DNA from: Nocardioides szechwanensis
GTDB taxonomy: Bacteria; Actinomycetota; Actinomycetes; Propionibacteriales; Nocardioidaceae
Direction: 5' to 3'
Assembly: GCF_900103935.1 (NCBI RefSeq)
Contig: NZ_FNIC01000003.1
Location: 124,001 to 188,000 of the forward strand
Length of the DNA: 64,000 nt
Part shown: one piece after another, positions 43,148 to 51,079 of the stretch
How the letters are laid out: every line of letters begins with the position of its first letter
How positions within the stretch are numbered: the first letter of the stretch is position 1
Program-made: the position numbers and the translations under genes
The notes under the pieces: generated by a model
The model's input: only the letters and a program-made list of their open reading frames with translations
Told to the model about the DNA's origin: nothing
Database searches by the model: none

Positions 43148-44080
43148 TCAGCGCCCGTCGCGGGCGTCACGGACGTCGCGCAGGTAGACGGGGCGGACGG
43201 CGCTCTCGGCGAGCGCCTCCTCGAGGAGCTGGTTGATCCGCAGCGCGCGGATCGGCACCAGCCGGCCGTCGGTCACCGCGCGGCTCAGCGTGGCGCGACC
43301 GAGGGCGACGTACGACGGCATCGTGTGCGGCGCATTGGCGGCGATCTCCTCGAGGTGCGCGGCCACGGTGTTGACGTCGCCGCGCACGATCGGGCCGGTC
43401 AGGGCGGCGTCGCCCTGCGCCAGCGCGTTGTCGAGGGCCGCGCCGAGCAGCGGCCGCAGGGTGCCGGCGGGGTCGTCGGCTCCCGCGGCGGTCAGCATCT
43501 CCATGGCCTCGGTGACGAGGGTGACGAGGTGGTTGGCGCCGTGGGCGAGCGCCGCGTGGTAGAGCGTGCGGCTCTCCTCGGGCACCCACAGGGGGCGGCC
43601 CCCGAGGTCGGCGACCAGGCCAGCGGCGAACTCCCGCTCGGCGGGCCCGGCGGTCAGGCCGAAGTAGCAGCCGGTGAGCCGATCGAGGTCGATCTCGGTG
43701 CCCGTGAAGGTCATCGCGGGGTGCATGGCCACGACCCGCGCCCCGAGCTCGGCTGCGGGAGCGAGTACGTCGAGCCCATGGCGGCCGGACGTGTGAACGA
43801 CGTACTGGCCCGCGCGGAGCGCACCGCTCGCGCTGAGGACGTGGACGACGTTGGCCAGCATGTCGTCGGGGACCGTGAGCAGCAGGACGTCACAGGCACG
43901 CGCGACGACGCTCGGCTTCTCGGTGGGGACACCGGGCAGCAGCGCGGCGATGCGCTGCGTGGAGGCGTCGGACTCACCGGCGGCGGCGACGATCTCGTGA
44001 CCGGCGGAGCGGAGGCGGGCGGCGAGGACGGCGCCGACGCGACCCGCGCCGACGACACCCACCCGAAGGTGCTGCGTCAT
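43148..44080 (-). CDS. Rossmann-like and DUF2520 domain oxidoreductase
   Basis: The product has 310 residues. The N-terminal dinucleotide fold begins [19 protein letters not shown], then [11 protein letters not shown]. The all-helical DUF2520 C-terminal domain contains [12 protein letters not shown] and [15 protein letters not shown]. The layout resembles ketopantoate reductase and 6-phosphogluconate-dehydrogenase-like enzymes. It heads the panC-panD-nadB-nadC-coaX operon, with no panE visible, so a ketopantoate reductase role is an attractive inference, not a demonstrated one. ATG 44080 has AAAGG 7 bases upstream. Confidence 0.87.
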   Translation of the reverse strand: MTQHLRVGVVGAGRVGAVLAARLRSAGHEIVAAAGESDASTQRIAALLPGVPTEKPSVVARACDVLLLTVPDDMLANVVHVLSASGALRAGQYVVHTSGRHGLDVLAPAAELGARVVAMHPAMTFTGTEIDLDRLTGCYFGLTAGPAEREFAAGLVADLGGRPLWVPEESRTLYHAALAHGANHLVTLVTEAMEMLTAAGADDPAGTLRPLLGAALDNALAQGDAALTGPIVRGDVNTVAAHLEEIAANAPHTMPSYVALGRATLSRAVTDGRLVPIRALRINQLLEEALAESAVRPVYLRDVRDARDGR

Positions 44081-44246
44081 GTTCGAACCTTTCGTTCCAG
44101 TCCCTCCGACCACCCGCTCGCGCGGGCCGGTGTGGGTACCGGACGGTGTGCTCGTCAGTTGTTCTTGCCTACAACAACGTGAAATGTACGCGGAGGTTTC
44201 CCTTCTGGGAACGACGAGTTACGTGACCTACCCGACACGCCTGCCC

Positions 44247-44311
44247 GGAAAGTACGGAACGTTTTCGACCTGAGTCCGCCCGATCCGGGTCGAGAACGTT
44301 CCGTACTTTCC
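44247..44311. repeat. Long inverted repeat (element D), 3' of a glycosyltransferase gene
   Basis: Two 24-base arms (44247-44270 and 44288-44311) with one T/C difference that still allows a G-U pair are separated by 17 bases. The arm begins GGAAAGTACGGAACG and is the same as in element A at 2831-2895 apart from that base. The element starts 9 bases after the stop of the leftward glycosyltransferase gene. The remaining gap to the DUF2520 start (44081-44246) shows nothing recognisable beyond the probable promoter. Confidence 0.88.
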
Positions 44312-44320
44312 CGGTTTCGG

Positions 44321-45268
44321 TCAGCGGGGGGCGGCGTCGTCGGAGGTGACGATGGAGCCGACGTCGAGGGGGCGGGGGGCGCGGGGGAGCCAGTCGTGGG
44401 TGACGTGGTCGACGATGTGGACGCCGTCGGGGGCGTGGATCTCGTGGACGCCGGGGAGAACCGTGCCCTCCTTGAGGGCGTTGAAGACCGCCCACTCGCG
44501 GCGCTTGCGCTTGTTGCGGAAGCTGGTGGCGAACGACGCCGGGTCGGTCCAGTGCGCGAACTCGTCGCCGTCGAGGTACTTCAGCTCCACGCAGAGCCCG
44601 TGCGGCAGCCCGATCGAGCGGACGTGCTCGGGCGTGGTGCGGACCTCCCACTCGAAGGCCTTGGTGAAGACGAAGTCGGGCCCCATCGGGTAGCCCCACT
44701 CCTCGGCGTTGCGCAGCCCGAGGTCGAGGTAGCCGTGCCGGTCGCCGTCGAGGTAGAGGCCGTGGCGCGGCACCCGGATGATCGACTGCACGTCGCCCAC
44801 CTGCCACGCGAGGTCGCCGATGGACGTCTCCCCCTCGGTGGTGAGCACCATGTCGCCGTCCCACTTCCAGGAGTAGCGGGTCTCGACCTGGGAGAAGCAC
44901 CAGTTGTAGAAGTACGACAGCGAGTGCACCGACAGCTCGTGCTGGGCGAGGTGCTCGGCGCCGGCGCGCGCCACCTCGAAGGGGTACGACGTCAGCGTGA
45001 GCTTGTCGGTCCGTCCGGCCTTGGCCGCGGTCTCGCGGGCCACGTCCGGGGTGCCGTCGGTGGAGCCGTTGTCGACCACCAGGACGTGGTCCATGGCGCG
45101 CAGCAGCGGCGGCAGCACGAACGGCAGCGACGGCGCCTCGTCCTTGACCCGGAGCACGGCGGTACTGCCGGCACGCAGGCCGCCCGGCCGGGTCCAGGGC
45201 CAGGTGATGTCGAACTCGGCGTGGCCCTCGAGGTTGGTGATCCCCGTGGGGCCGGAGTGGGCAGTCAT
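44321..45268 (-). CDS. Glycosyltransferase family 2 protein
   Basis: The product has 315 residues. The GT-A motif VLVVDNGSTDGTPDVARE is followed by the metal-binding acidic motif in SWKWDGDMVLTT. A central region rich in aromatic residues and the pattern GYPMGPDFVFTKAFEWE follow. There are no membrane segments. It is coupled to the sulfotransferase gene (4-base overlap), and a further GT2 is divergent from that gene, so the three probably act on one extracellular glycan or glycolipid. Confidence 0.85.
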   Translation of the reverse strand: MTAHSGPTGITNLEGHAEFDITWPWTRPGGLRAGSTAVLRVKDEAPSLPFVLPPLLRAMDHVLVVDNGSTDGTPDVARETAAKAGRTDKLTLTSYPFEVARAGAEHLAQHELSVHSLSYFYNWCFSQVETRYSWKWDGDMVLTTEGETSIGDLAWQVGDVQSIIRVPRHGLYLDGDRHGYLDLGLRNAEEWGYPMGPDFVFTKAFEWEVRTTPEHVRSIGLPHGLCVELKYLDGDEFAHWTDPASFATSFRNKRKRREWAVFNALKEGTVLPGVHEIHAPDGVHIVDHVTHDWLPRAPRPLDVGSIVTSDDAAPR

Positions 45269-46362
45269 CGTGCGCGGCCGGCCATCTTTCGCAGCCCGCG
45301 GCGCACCGACGGCGGGATCGCGGCGCGCACGCCGTGCGGGATCTTGTCGGCGAGGGTGGTGGGTTCCTCGGCCGGCGTGGCGGGGACGCCGGGCGCCCCA
45401 CCGGGCCGCTTGAGCTGCGCGCGGAGGGTCTGCTCGGCGGCCACCACGGAGGAGGCTGAGATCGCCTCGGCCTCGGCGTACAGGTCGACGTAGGCCTCGC
45501 GAAGCTGGTCGAGCGTGGCGTGCACGTCGGCGGTGTCACCGTCGGGCTCGGCGAGCTTGTTGAGCTCGCCCCACGTCTCCTCGGTCAGCTCGTGCAGCTT
45601 GGGCGGCAAGTTGAGGTCGGCGAGGCTCTGGCCCATCCGGCGCAGCGACGGGTCGACGAAGCGGTGGCCCTCGCGGATCTGCTCGCTGTTGGCGTGCAGG
45701 ACTCCCTGGAGCTGGAGCTTCTCCCCCACCCACATGGTGGTCTTTGTCCAGTCGTCGAGCAGGTCGGCGTAGCGGACGAACACGCGGCCGCCGTCGGCCA
45801 CCGACTCGCGGGTGGCCCGTTCGGTGTGGAGCAGCATGTTGAGCCACGACGCGGCGAGGTGGGCCGAGCCGAGGCGGTTGGCGTAGTACTTCTGCTTGCT
45901 GCCCACGACCTCCGCCGGCGGGCGCAGCATGGTGGCGAACACCGGAGTGGCGCCGTTGCGGATCGCGGCCACCCGCCACAGCGACAGGAACCAGCTCAGT
46001 CGCGGGTCCTTGACGACCAGCTCACGGCTGACGTCGAAGTGCTCGCCGAGCCAGGTGGCGGTCTTGATCCGCTCCTGCTCACGGGTGGAGATCCGGCCGG
46101 TCTCGAACCACGCCTCGGGGCGGGCGTCGCTGACCTGCACCAGCGCGGCCTTGAGCAGCCGGTCGTGGTGGTCCACGACCCAGCGCGGCTCGCCGAAGCC
46201 CTTGGGGTTGGTCTCGTCGGCCGCCACCTCGGGCTGCGGCACGTGGAGGCCGAGGATCGACATCAGGCCCGCCATCGTGCTGGTGCCGCTGCGTCCGGCA
46301 CCGGCGACGAAGAGCACCTTGCGGGGATAGTCCTCGGGGGTCACGTCAATGGGGTCGCTCAC
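45265..46362 (-). CDS. Sulfotransferase family protein
   Basis: The product has 365 residues. The 5'-phosphosulfate-binding loop of PAPS-dependent sulfotransferases is KVLFVAGAGRSGTSTMAG near residue 15. The 3'-phosphate region is LVVKDPRLSWFLSLWR (Arg/Ser). The C-terminus (about 290-365) is helical and then Pro/Arg-rich. It transfers sulfate to a hydroxyl, probably on a sugar. I chose GTG 46362 (VSDPIDVTPEDYP); the upstream ATG at 46398 would overlap the start of the divergent GT gene. No PAPS-synthesis genes are in the window. Confidence 0.85.
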   Translation of the reverse strand: MSDPIDVTPEDYPRKVLFVAGAGRSGTSTMAGLMSILGLHVPQPEVAADETNPKGFGEPRWVVDHHDRLLKAALVQVSDARPEAWFETGRISTREQERIKTATWLGEHFDVSRELVVKDPRLSWFLSLWRVAAIRNGATPVFATMLRPPAEVVGSKQKYYANRLGSAHLAASWLNMLLHTERATRESVADGGRVFVRYADLLDDWTKTTMWVGEKLQLQGVLHANSEQIREGHRFVDPSLRRMGQSLADLNLPPKLHELTEETWGELNKLAEPDGDTADVHATLDQLREAYVDLYAEAEAISASSVVAAEQTLRAQLKRPGGAPGVPATPAEEPTTLADKIPHGVRAAIPPSVRRGLRKMAGRAR

Positions 46363-46396
46363 GAGCGACGAGCCTATCTGTCGGTAGCGTGCGGAC

Positions 46397-47515
46397 ATGA
46401 AGTTCGGGCGGCGCCCAGGCCGTGGAGCGCCCCGCGTGAGCGTGGTCGTGCCCGTGTACGACGTCGAGGCGTACGTCGACGAGTGCCTCGAGAGCCTGCT
46501 CGCGCAGCGCGACGTCGACCTGGACGTCGTGGTGGTCGACGACGGTTCGACCGACGGGTCCGCCGCGCGGGTGCAGCGCTTCGTCGACGCCGGCCACCCG
46601 GTGCGACTCGTCCGCACCGCCAACCACGGTCTCGGGGCCGCGCGCAACGAGGGCGCCCGGCACGCCACGGCCGACCTGCTGGCGTTCGCCGACTCCGACG
46701 ACGTGGTGCCGCCGACGGCGTACGCCACGATGGCGCGGGAGGTACGGCGCAGCGGCGCGGACTTCGTCACCGGCTCGGTGGCCCGGTGGGAGGGCGACAC
46801 CCTCTCGGAGCCCCCGTGGATGCGGCGCCTGCACCGCACCCGTCTGGTCATCGACATCGACAGCGAGCCGGAGATCCTGGGCGACGTCTTCGCCTGGAAC
46901 AAGCTCTTCACGCGGGACTTCTGGCATTCCAGCGGGCTGCGCTGGCCCGAAGGAGTCCGCTACGAGGACCAGCCGACGACCACCGACGCCTACCTGCGGG
47001 CCCGGAGCTTCGCGATCATCCCGGACGTGGTCTACCACTGGCGGATCCGCGCCGAGGGCACCTCGATCACCCAGCAGCGCTCGACGCTCAAGGACCTCGA
47101 GGACCGGTGGGCCACCAAGCGGATGGCGCTGCACAGCGTCGAGGCCTACGGCTCGCCCAAGGTCACCCAGGTGTTCCGCGACAGGGTGATGGCCGGCGAC
47201 CTGCACCGCTACTTCACCGAGATCCCCGGCTGCGACGACGAGTGGTGGGCGCTGCTCGAGAGCGGGGTGCGCGAGCTGTGGAGCGGTCGCTCACTCACCC
47301 ACAGCGGCCTGCCGCCGGCGCATCGGCTGACCGGGTGGCTGGTCGAGCACGGCCGCCGCGAGGACGCCGCCGCGGTGATGGAGTACGTCGCCACCCTCGC
47401 CGGCGGCCCCGTGCCGCGGGTCACGGACGACCAGGGGCCGCGGATCGACGTCCCGGTCATCGACCGGAGGAGCGTCGATCGCGCGGCCCTGGCCGTGCGT
47501 GAGTTCGAGCGTTAG
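46397..47515 (+). CDS. Glycosyltransferase family 2 protein (GT-A)
   Basis: The product has 372 residues. The N-terminal domain VSVVVPVYDVEAYVDECLES, DVVVVDDGSTDGSA and LLAFADSDDVVPP is classic GT2 with the DxD metal site. The region EDVFAWNKLF-type (DVFAWNKLFTRDFW) and the later acidic segment RYEDQPTTTDAYLRA resemble teichoic-acid or capsule polymerase-like GT2 enzymes such as those with an ED-acceptor motif. The start at ATG 46397 lies only 34 bases from the divergent sulfotransferase start. It converges on the osmoprotectant binding-protein gene with a 9-base gap. Confidence 0.86.
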   Translation: MKFGRRPGRGAPRVSVVVPVYDVEAYVDECLESLLAQRDVDLDVVVVDDGSTDGSAARVQRFVDAGHPVRLVRTANHGLGAARNEGARHATADLLAFADSDDVVPPTAYATMAREVRRSGADFVTGSVARWEGDTLSEPPWMRRLHRTRLVIDIDSEPEILGDVFAWNKLFTRDFWHSSGLRWPEGVRYEDQPTTTDAYLRARSFAIIPDVVYHWRIRAEGTSITQQRSTLKDLEDRWATKRMALHSVEAYGSPKVTQVFRDRVMAGDLHRYFTEIPGCDDEWWALLESGVRELWSGRSLTHSGLPPAHRLTGWLVEHGRREDAAAVMEYVATLAGGPVPRVTDDQGPRIDVPVIDRRSVDRAALAVREFER

Positions 47516-47524
47516 GCCGCGGGA

Positions 47525-48466
47525 TCAGAGCAGACCCTGGTCCTCCAGGAACTGCTGGGCGACGTCCTCGACCGGCTCACGGTCGATCTGGACCTTGACC
47601 AGCGCCTCGGCCAGCAGGTCGTTGGTGAGCACCTCCATCAGGCCGTTGAGGGTGTCCCCGACGTCGGGGTGCTCGCCCAGGAACTCCGTGGAGACGGCGG
47701 GGATGAGGTTTTGCGCCGGCTGGATGCCGCGGTCGTCCTCGAGCAGGAGCAGGCCCTGCTCCTCGAGGGTCCCGTCGAAGGTGCTGGTCTGGCCGAGCTG
47801 CGCCTCACCCTCGAGCACCGCCTGGAACGTCTCGGGAGAGGCGTAGCCGAGCGGCTCGAGCGTGATGTCGATGCCGTAGACCTCGGTGAGCCCCTTCTCG
47901 CAGTCGTCGCGACCCTTGCAGTCGGGAGCCGCCGCGAGGGTGACCGACTGGCCCTCCAGGTCGGACAGCGCCGTGACGCCCTCGCTGTCGGAGAACTCCT
48001 GGGTGACGAAGTAGGCGTTCTGGGAGTTGGCCTCGGAGGGCTCGAGGACGGTGATCCCCTTCTCCTCCAGGAGCGGCGCCATGGCGTCGAGCGTCTCCTG
48101 GGTGTCGCTGGTGCTGATCGGCGCGGCGTCCTCGCCGTTGGCGTCGGTGTTGAGCTGGTCGCCGAGGCCGGCGAGGTACTCCGGGGCGATGTCGATCTCG
48201 CCCGGGAGCTCGTTGAGGTAGGCCGGGCGGGTCTCCACCAGCTTGGTCTCCACGTCGTAGCCGGTGTCCTCGAGGAGGGCGGCGTACATCGCGGTCACCA
48301 GGGCCGCCTCGTCGAAGGCCTGGCTGCCCAGCGTGACGGCACCGCCGGTCGAGCTCGAGTCGTCGCTGTTGTTGTTGTCGTCTTCGGCGAGGTCGTCGCC
48401 GGCACAGCCGGCAAGGAGCAGCAGCCCGGTCGAGAGGGCCACGGCGAGTGGGCGTCGGAGCTTCAT
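47525..48466 (-). CDS. Glycine betaine/osmoprotectant ABC transporter substrate-binding lipoprotein
   Basis: The product has 313 residues. The lipoprotein signal is ALSTGLLLLAGCAGDD with the lipobox Cys near residue 21. The mature protein starts with an acidic, Asn/Ser-rich linker, then VTLGSQAFDEAALVTAMYAA, an OpuAC/ProX-type fold. Aromatic residues and PAYLNELPGEIDIAPEYLAG line the expected quaternary-ammonium site. It is encoded with two permeases on the same strand and an ATPase divergently. It imports betaine, carnitine or choline under osmotic stress by family analogy. Confidence 0.92.
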   Translation of the reverse strand: MKLRRPLAVALSTGLLLLAGCAGDDLAEDDNNNSDDSSSTGGAVTLGSQAFDEAALVTAMYAALLEDTGYDVETKLVETRPAYLNELPGEIDIAPEYLAGLGDQLNTDANGEDAAPISTSDTQETLDAMAPLLEEKGITVLEPSEANSQNAYFVTQEFSDSEGVTALSDLEGQSVTLAAAPDCKGRDDCEKGLTEVYGIDITLEPLGYASPETFQAVLEGEAQLGQTSTFDGTLEEQGLLLLEDDRGIQPAQNLIPAVSTEFLGEHPDVGDTLNGLMEVLTNDLLAEALVKVQIDREPVEDVAQQFLEDQGLL

Positions 48467-48531
48467 GAGTGTCTACCTTCTGTGTCCCGTGGCCGACGGC
48501 CACGCGTGTCCGGTGGTGCGAGCGAACGCGC

Positions 48532-49305
48532 TCAGCGTCCGACGGTGTCGGCTGCCTCCGCAACCTTAGGTCGCGGCTCCGACAGTTGCTCCTCACGATT
48601 CGGTGACGACCCGGCTCGGGCGCGCGGGACGGGGTCGACCAGACGCTGCGCCACGGCGGCCAGCAGCTCCAGCACGAGGGCGACCGCGGCCACCACGACG
48701 GCACCCGCCATGCCCTGGCTGTAGGTGTTGGTGGCGAAGCCCTCGGTGATGATCCGGCCCACGCCCGGGCCGGCGACCAGCGCCGCGATCGTGCTCGTCG
48801 CCCACACCTGCACCAGGGCCAGCCGCACCCCGGACATCACCAGCGGCATCGACAGCGGCAGCTCGACCCGCCAGAACTTCTGGGCGCCGGACATCCCCAT
48901 CCCGTCGGCCGCCTGCCGGATCTCCAGCGGGACCTCGCGCACGGCGACGTACGCGTTGGTGATCAGGGGCGGGAGGGCGAAGAGCCCCAGCGCGATCAGG
49001 GTGGCCAGGCCGGCCCGGCCGTAGGGCCCGAAGTAGCCCGAGCCGGGCCAGTCCAGGGTCACCAGCAGGGCGAGCAGCGCGAACGTCGGTACCGCGCGGC
49101 CGACGTTCGAGATGTTGATGGCCAGGAAGCCGCCCCGGCCGAGATGGCCGAGCCAGAGCGCGATCGGGAGCCCGATCGCCATTGCCAGCCCCAGCGCGGT
49201 GAACGACACCAGCAGCTGCTCGACCAGGCGGGAGAGGAACCCGCCGTTCTCGGTCCAGTTGCTCCCGTCGAGCAGGTAGCGCCAGGTCTCTGCGAAGAGG
49301 TTCAC
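48532..49305 (-). CDS. Osmoprotectant ABC transporter permease
   Basis: The product has 257 residues with five to six membrane segments of the ProW/OpuCB type. The EAA-loop signature is IRQAADGMGMSGAQKFWRVE, followed by LPLSMPLVMSGVRLALVQVW. The C-terminal 40 residues are a charged cytoplasmic tail. GTG 49305 (VNLFAETWRYLL) overlaps the stop of the preceding permease gene by 4 bases (GTGA), so the pair is coupled and probably forms a heterodimeric channel. Confidence 0.92.
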   Translation of the reverse strand: MNLFAETWRYLLDGSNWTENGGFLSRLVEQLLVSFTALGLAMAIGLPIALWLGHLGRGGFLAINISNVGRAVPTFALLALLVTLDWPGSGYFGPYGRAGLATLIALGLFALPPLITNAYVAVREVPLEIRQAADGMGMSGAQKFWRVELPLSMPLVMSGVRLALVQVWATSTIAALVAGPGVGRIITEGFATNTYSQGMAGAVVVAAVALVLELLAAVAQRLVDPVPRARAGSSPNREEQLSEPRPKVAEAADTVGR

Positions 49306-49997
49306 GAGTGCGCCCCCCGGGTCCAGGGCGTCAGCAGCCGTTGGGTGAGCACCAGGAGGACGTCGAGCAGCACCGCGAGCAGCACGCACAGTACGGCGGC
49401 GGTCAGCAGCTCGGCGCGGAAGTCGCGCTGCACGCCGTGGGAGATCAGGTTGCCGAGGCCGCCGTTGGCGACGAGCGTGCCGACCGTGGTCAGCGCGACC
49501 GTCGACACCGTCGCGACGCGCAGGCCCGCCATGATCACCGGCATCGCCAGCGGCAGCTCGACGCGGACCAGCAGCCGCCCGGAGCCGTAGCCCAGTCCGA
49601 CCGCGGACTCACGTACGTCGTCGGGGACCGACCGCAGCCCGTCGAGGAACGCGCGCACCAGGATGGTCAGGGCATAGAGCCCGAGACCGATGACGACGGT
49701 GGTCGCGCTCAGCCCCGTGAACGGCACCAGCAGCGGCAGCAGCGCCAACGACGGCACCGTGTAGAGGCCGGTGCTCAGCGCCAGGATCGTGGACTCCAGC
49801 CGAGGCATCCGGCGGGCGACCAGCGCGAGCGGGAAGGCGATGACCAGACCGAAGACGATCGCGGCAAGGGTGATGCCGATGTGCTCCACGAGCGCGTCGA
49901 CGATCTCGTCCTGACGGTCGTCGACGTACTGCCAGCAGAACCATTCGTTGACGAACCGGCTGTAACAGCTCGGGGTGTCCGCCGCGAGTAGGGTCAC
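49302..49997 (-). CDS. Osmoprotectant ABC transporter permease
   Basis: The product has 231 residues. About six membrane segments begin near residue 45 (ITLAAIVFGLVIAFPLALVA). The EAA-loop region is VRESAVGLGYGSGRLLVRVE, followed by LPLAMPVIMAGLRVATVST. The start is GTG 49997, only three bases from the ATG of the divergent ATPase gene at 50001, leaving no room for two conventional promoters. The longer open frame to 50957 is antisense to the ATPase. It pairs with the downstream permease. Confidence 0.9.
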   Translation of the reverse strand: MTLLAADTPSCYSRFVNEWFCWQYVDDRQDEIVDALVEHIGITLAAIVFGLVIAFPLALVARRMPRLESTILALSTGLYTVPSLALLPLLVPFTGLSATTVVIGLGLYALTILVRAFLDGLRSVPDDVRESAVGLGYGSGRLLVRVELPLAMPVIMAGLRVATVSTVALTTVGTLVANGGLGNLISHGVQRDFRAELLTAAVLCVLLAVLLDVLLVLTQRLLTPWTRGAHS

Positions 49998-50000
49998 CGC

Positions 50001-50987
50001 ATGGAGAGTAGCGGCTCGGAGGCGATGATCCGTCTGACCGGGGTCGGGAAGACCTACGACGACGGCACGGTCGCGGTCCACGAGCTCGACCTGGAGATCG
50101 GGCGCGGCGAGCTGGTCGTGCTGGTCGGCCCCTCCGGCTGCGGCAAGTCCACGACGCTGAAGATGATCAACCGACTGATCGAGCCCACGACCGGGACCAT
50201 CGAGATCAACGGCGAGGACGTCACCACGCAGGACCCGGTCAAGCTGCGCCGGGGCATCGGCTACGTCATCCAGCAGGTCGGGCTGTTCCCGCACCAGAAG
50301 ATCACCGCCAACGTGATGACCGTGCCGCTGCTGTACGGCGAGTCCAAGGCGACCGCCCGCGAGCGGGCCAACCACCTGCTGGAGCTGGTCGGCCTCGACC
50401 CCGCGACGTACGGCGACCGCTACCCGCACCAGCTCTCCGGAGGCCAGCGGCAACGCGTGGGCGTGGCCCGCGCCCTGGCCGCCGACCCGCCGGTGCTGCT
50501 GATGGACGAGCCGTTCGGTGCCGTCGACCCCGTGGTGCGGGTGCGGCTGCAGGACGAGTTCCTGCGGCTCCAGCGCGAACTCGGCAAGACCGTCGTCCTC
50601 GTGACTCATGACATCGACGAGGCCGTGCGGATGGGCGACCGGGTGGCGATCTTCGCCACGGGCGGCCGCCTGGCCCAGTTCGCCACCCCGGCCGCGCTCC
50701 TGGCCCACCCCGCCGACGACTTCGTGGCCGACTTCGTGGGCTCCGAGCGCGGGCTGCGCCGGCTGACGGTCACCCCGATCGACCCCGCCCACCTCGAGTC
50801 GCTCGACGGGGTCAGCGCGGGCGAGCTCGGCGCCGCGATCGACCTCGACAGCACCCTCGAGCAGGCGCTCGCCGCGATGCTGCGCGACGACAAGCCGATG
50901 GTCGGCGTCAAGGACGGCGTCCGCTTCGTCGGCGTACTCACCCCCAACGGCGTCCACCGCGCGCTGCGGGCGTCGCTCGCCGACTGA
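50001..50987 (+). CDS. Osmoprotectant ABC transporter ATP-binding protein
   Basis: The product has 328 residues of the ProV/OpuCA type. Walker A is LVGPSGCGKSTTLKM, Q-loop IGYVIQQVGLFPHQ, signature QLSGGQRQRVGVARA, Walker B VLLMDEPFGAVDP, switch VTHDIDEAVRMGD. After residue 240 a single CBS-like segment (LEQALAAMLRDDKPMVGVKD) replaces the usual CBS pair, possibly for regulation by ionic strength or c-di-AMP. ATG 50001 has AGGG 7 bases upstream; ATG 50025 is possible. It is divergent from the permease genes. Confidence 0.93.
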   Translation: MESSGSEAMIRLTGVGKTYDDGTVAVHELDLEIGRGELVVLVGPSGCGKSTTLKMINRLIEPTTGTIEINGEDVTTQDPVKLRRGIGYVIQQVGLFPHQKITANVMTVPLLYGESKATARERANHLLELVGLDPATYGDRYPHQLSGGQRQRVGVARALAADPPVLLMDEPFGAVDPVVRVRLQDEFLRLQRELGKTVVLVTHDIDEAVRMGDRVAIFATGGRLAQFATPAALLAHPADDFVADFVGSERGLRRLTVTPIDPAHLESLDGVSAGELGAAIDLDSTLEQALAAMLRDDKPMVGVKDGVRFVGVLTPNGVHRALRASLAD

Positions 50988-51005
50988 CCCCCAAAGCCGT
51001 CTCGT

Positions 51006-51073
51006 CGGGATAGTCCCTAACGCGAGAGCCCTAAGAGGTCTCCTATTGGTCTCTCAGGTTGGGGACTATCCCG
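51006..51073. repeat. Long inverted repeat (element E) between convergent genes
   Basis: Two 23-base arms (51006-51028 and 51051-51073) pair at 20 positions plus one G-U, around a 22-base loop. The outer part, CGGGATAGTCCC, is perfect and is itself a dyad (GGGA-TAG-TCCC). The element sits between the stop of the ATPase gene (50987) and the stop of the leftward GNAT gene (51080), exactly where a bidirectional terminator is needed. Confidence 0.85.
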
Positions 51074-51079
51074 GTGACG

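Noticed and set aside
46363..46398. ATG at 46398 as the sulfotransferase start
   Set aside because: It overlaps the start codon of the divergent glycosyltransferase at 46397 and leaves no promoter; GTG 46362 precedes the first conserved residues.
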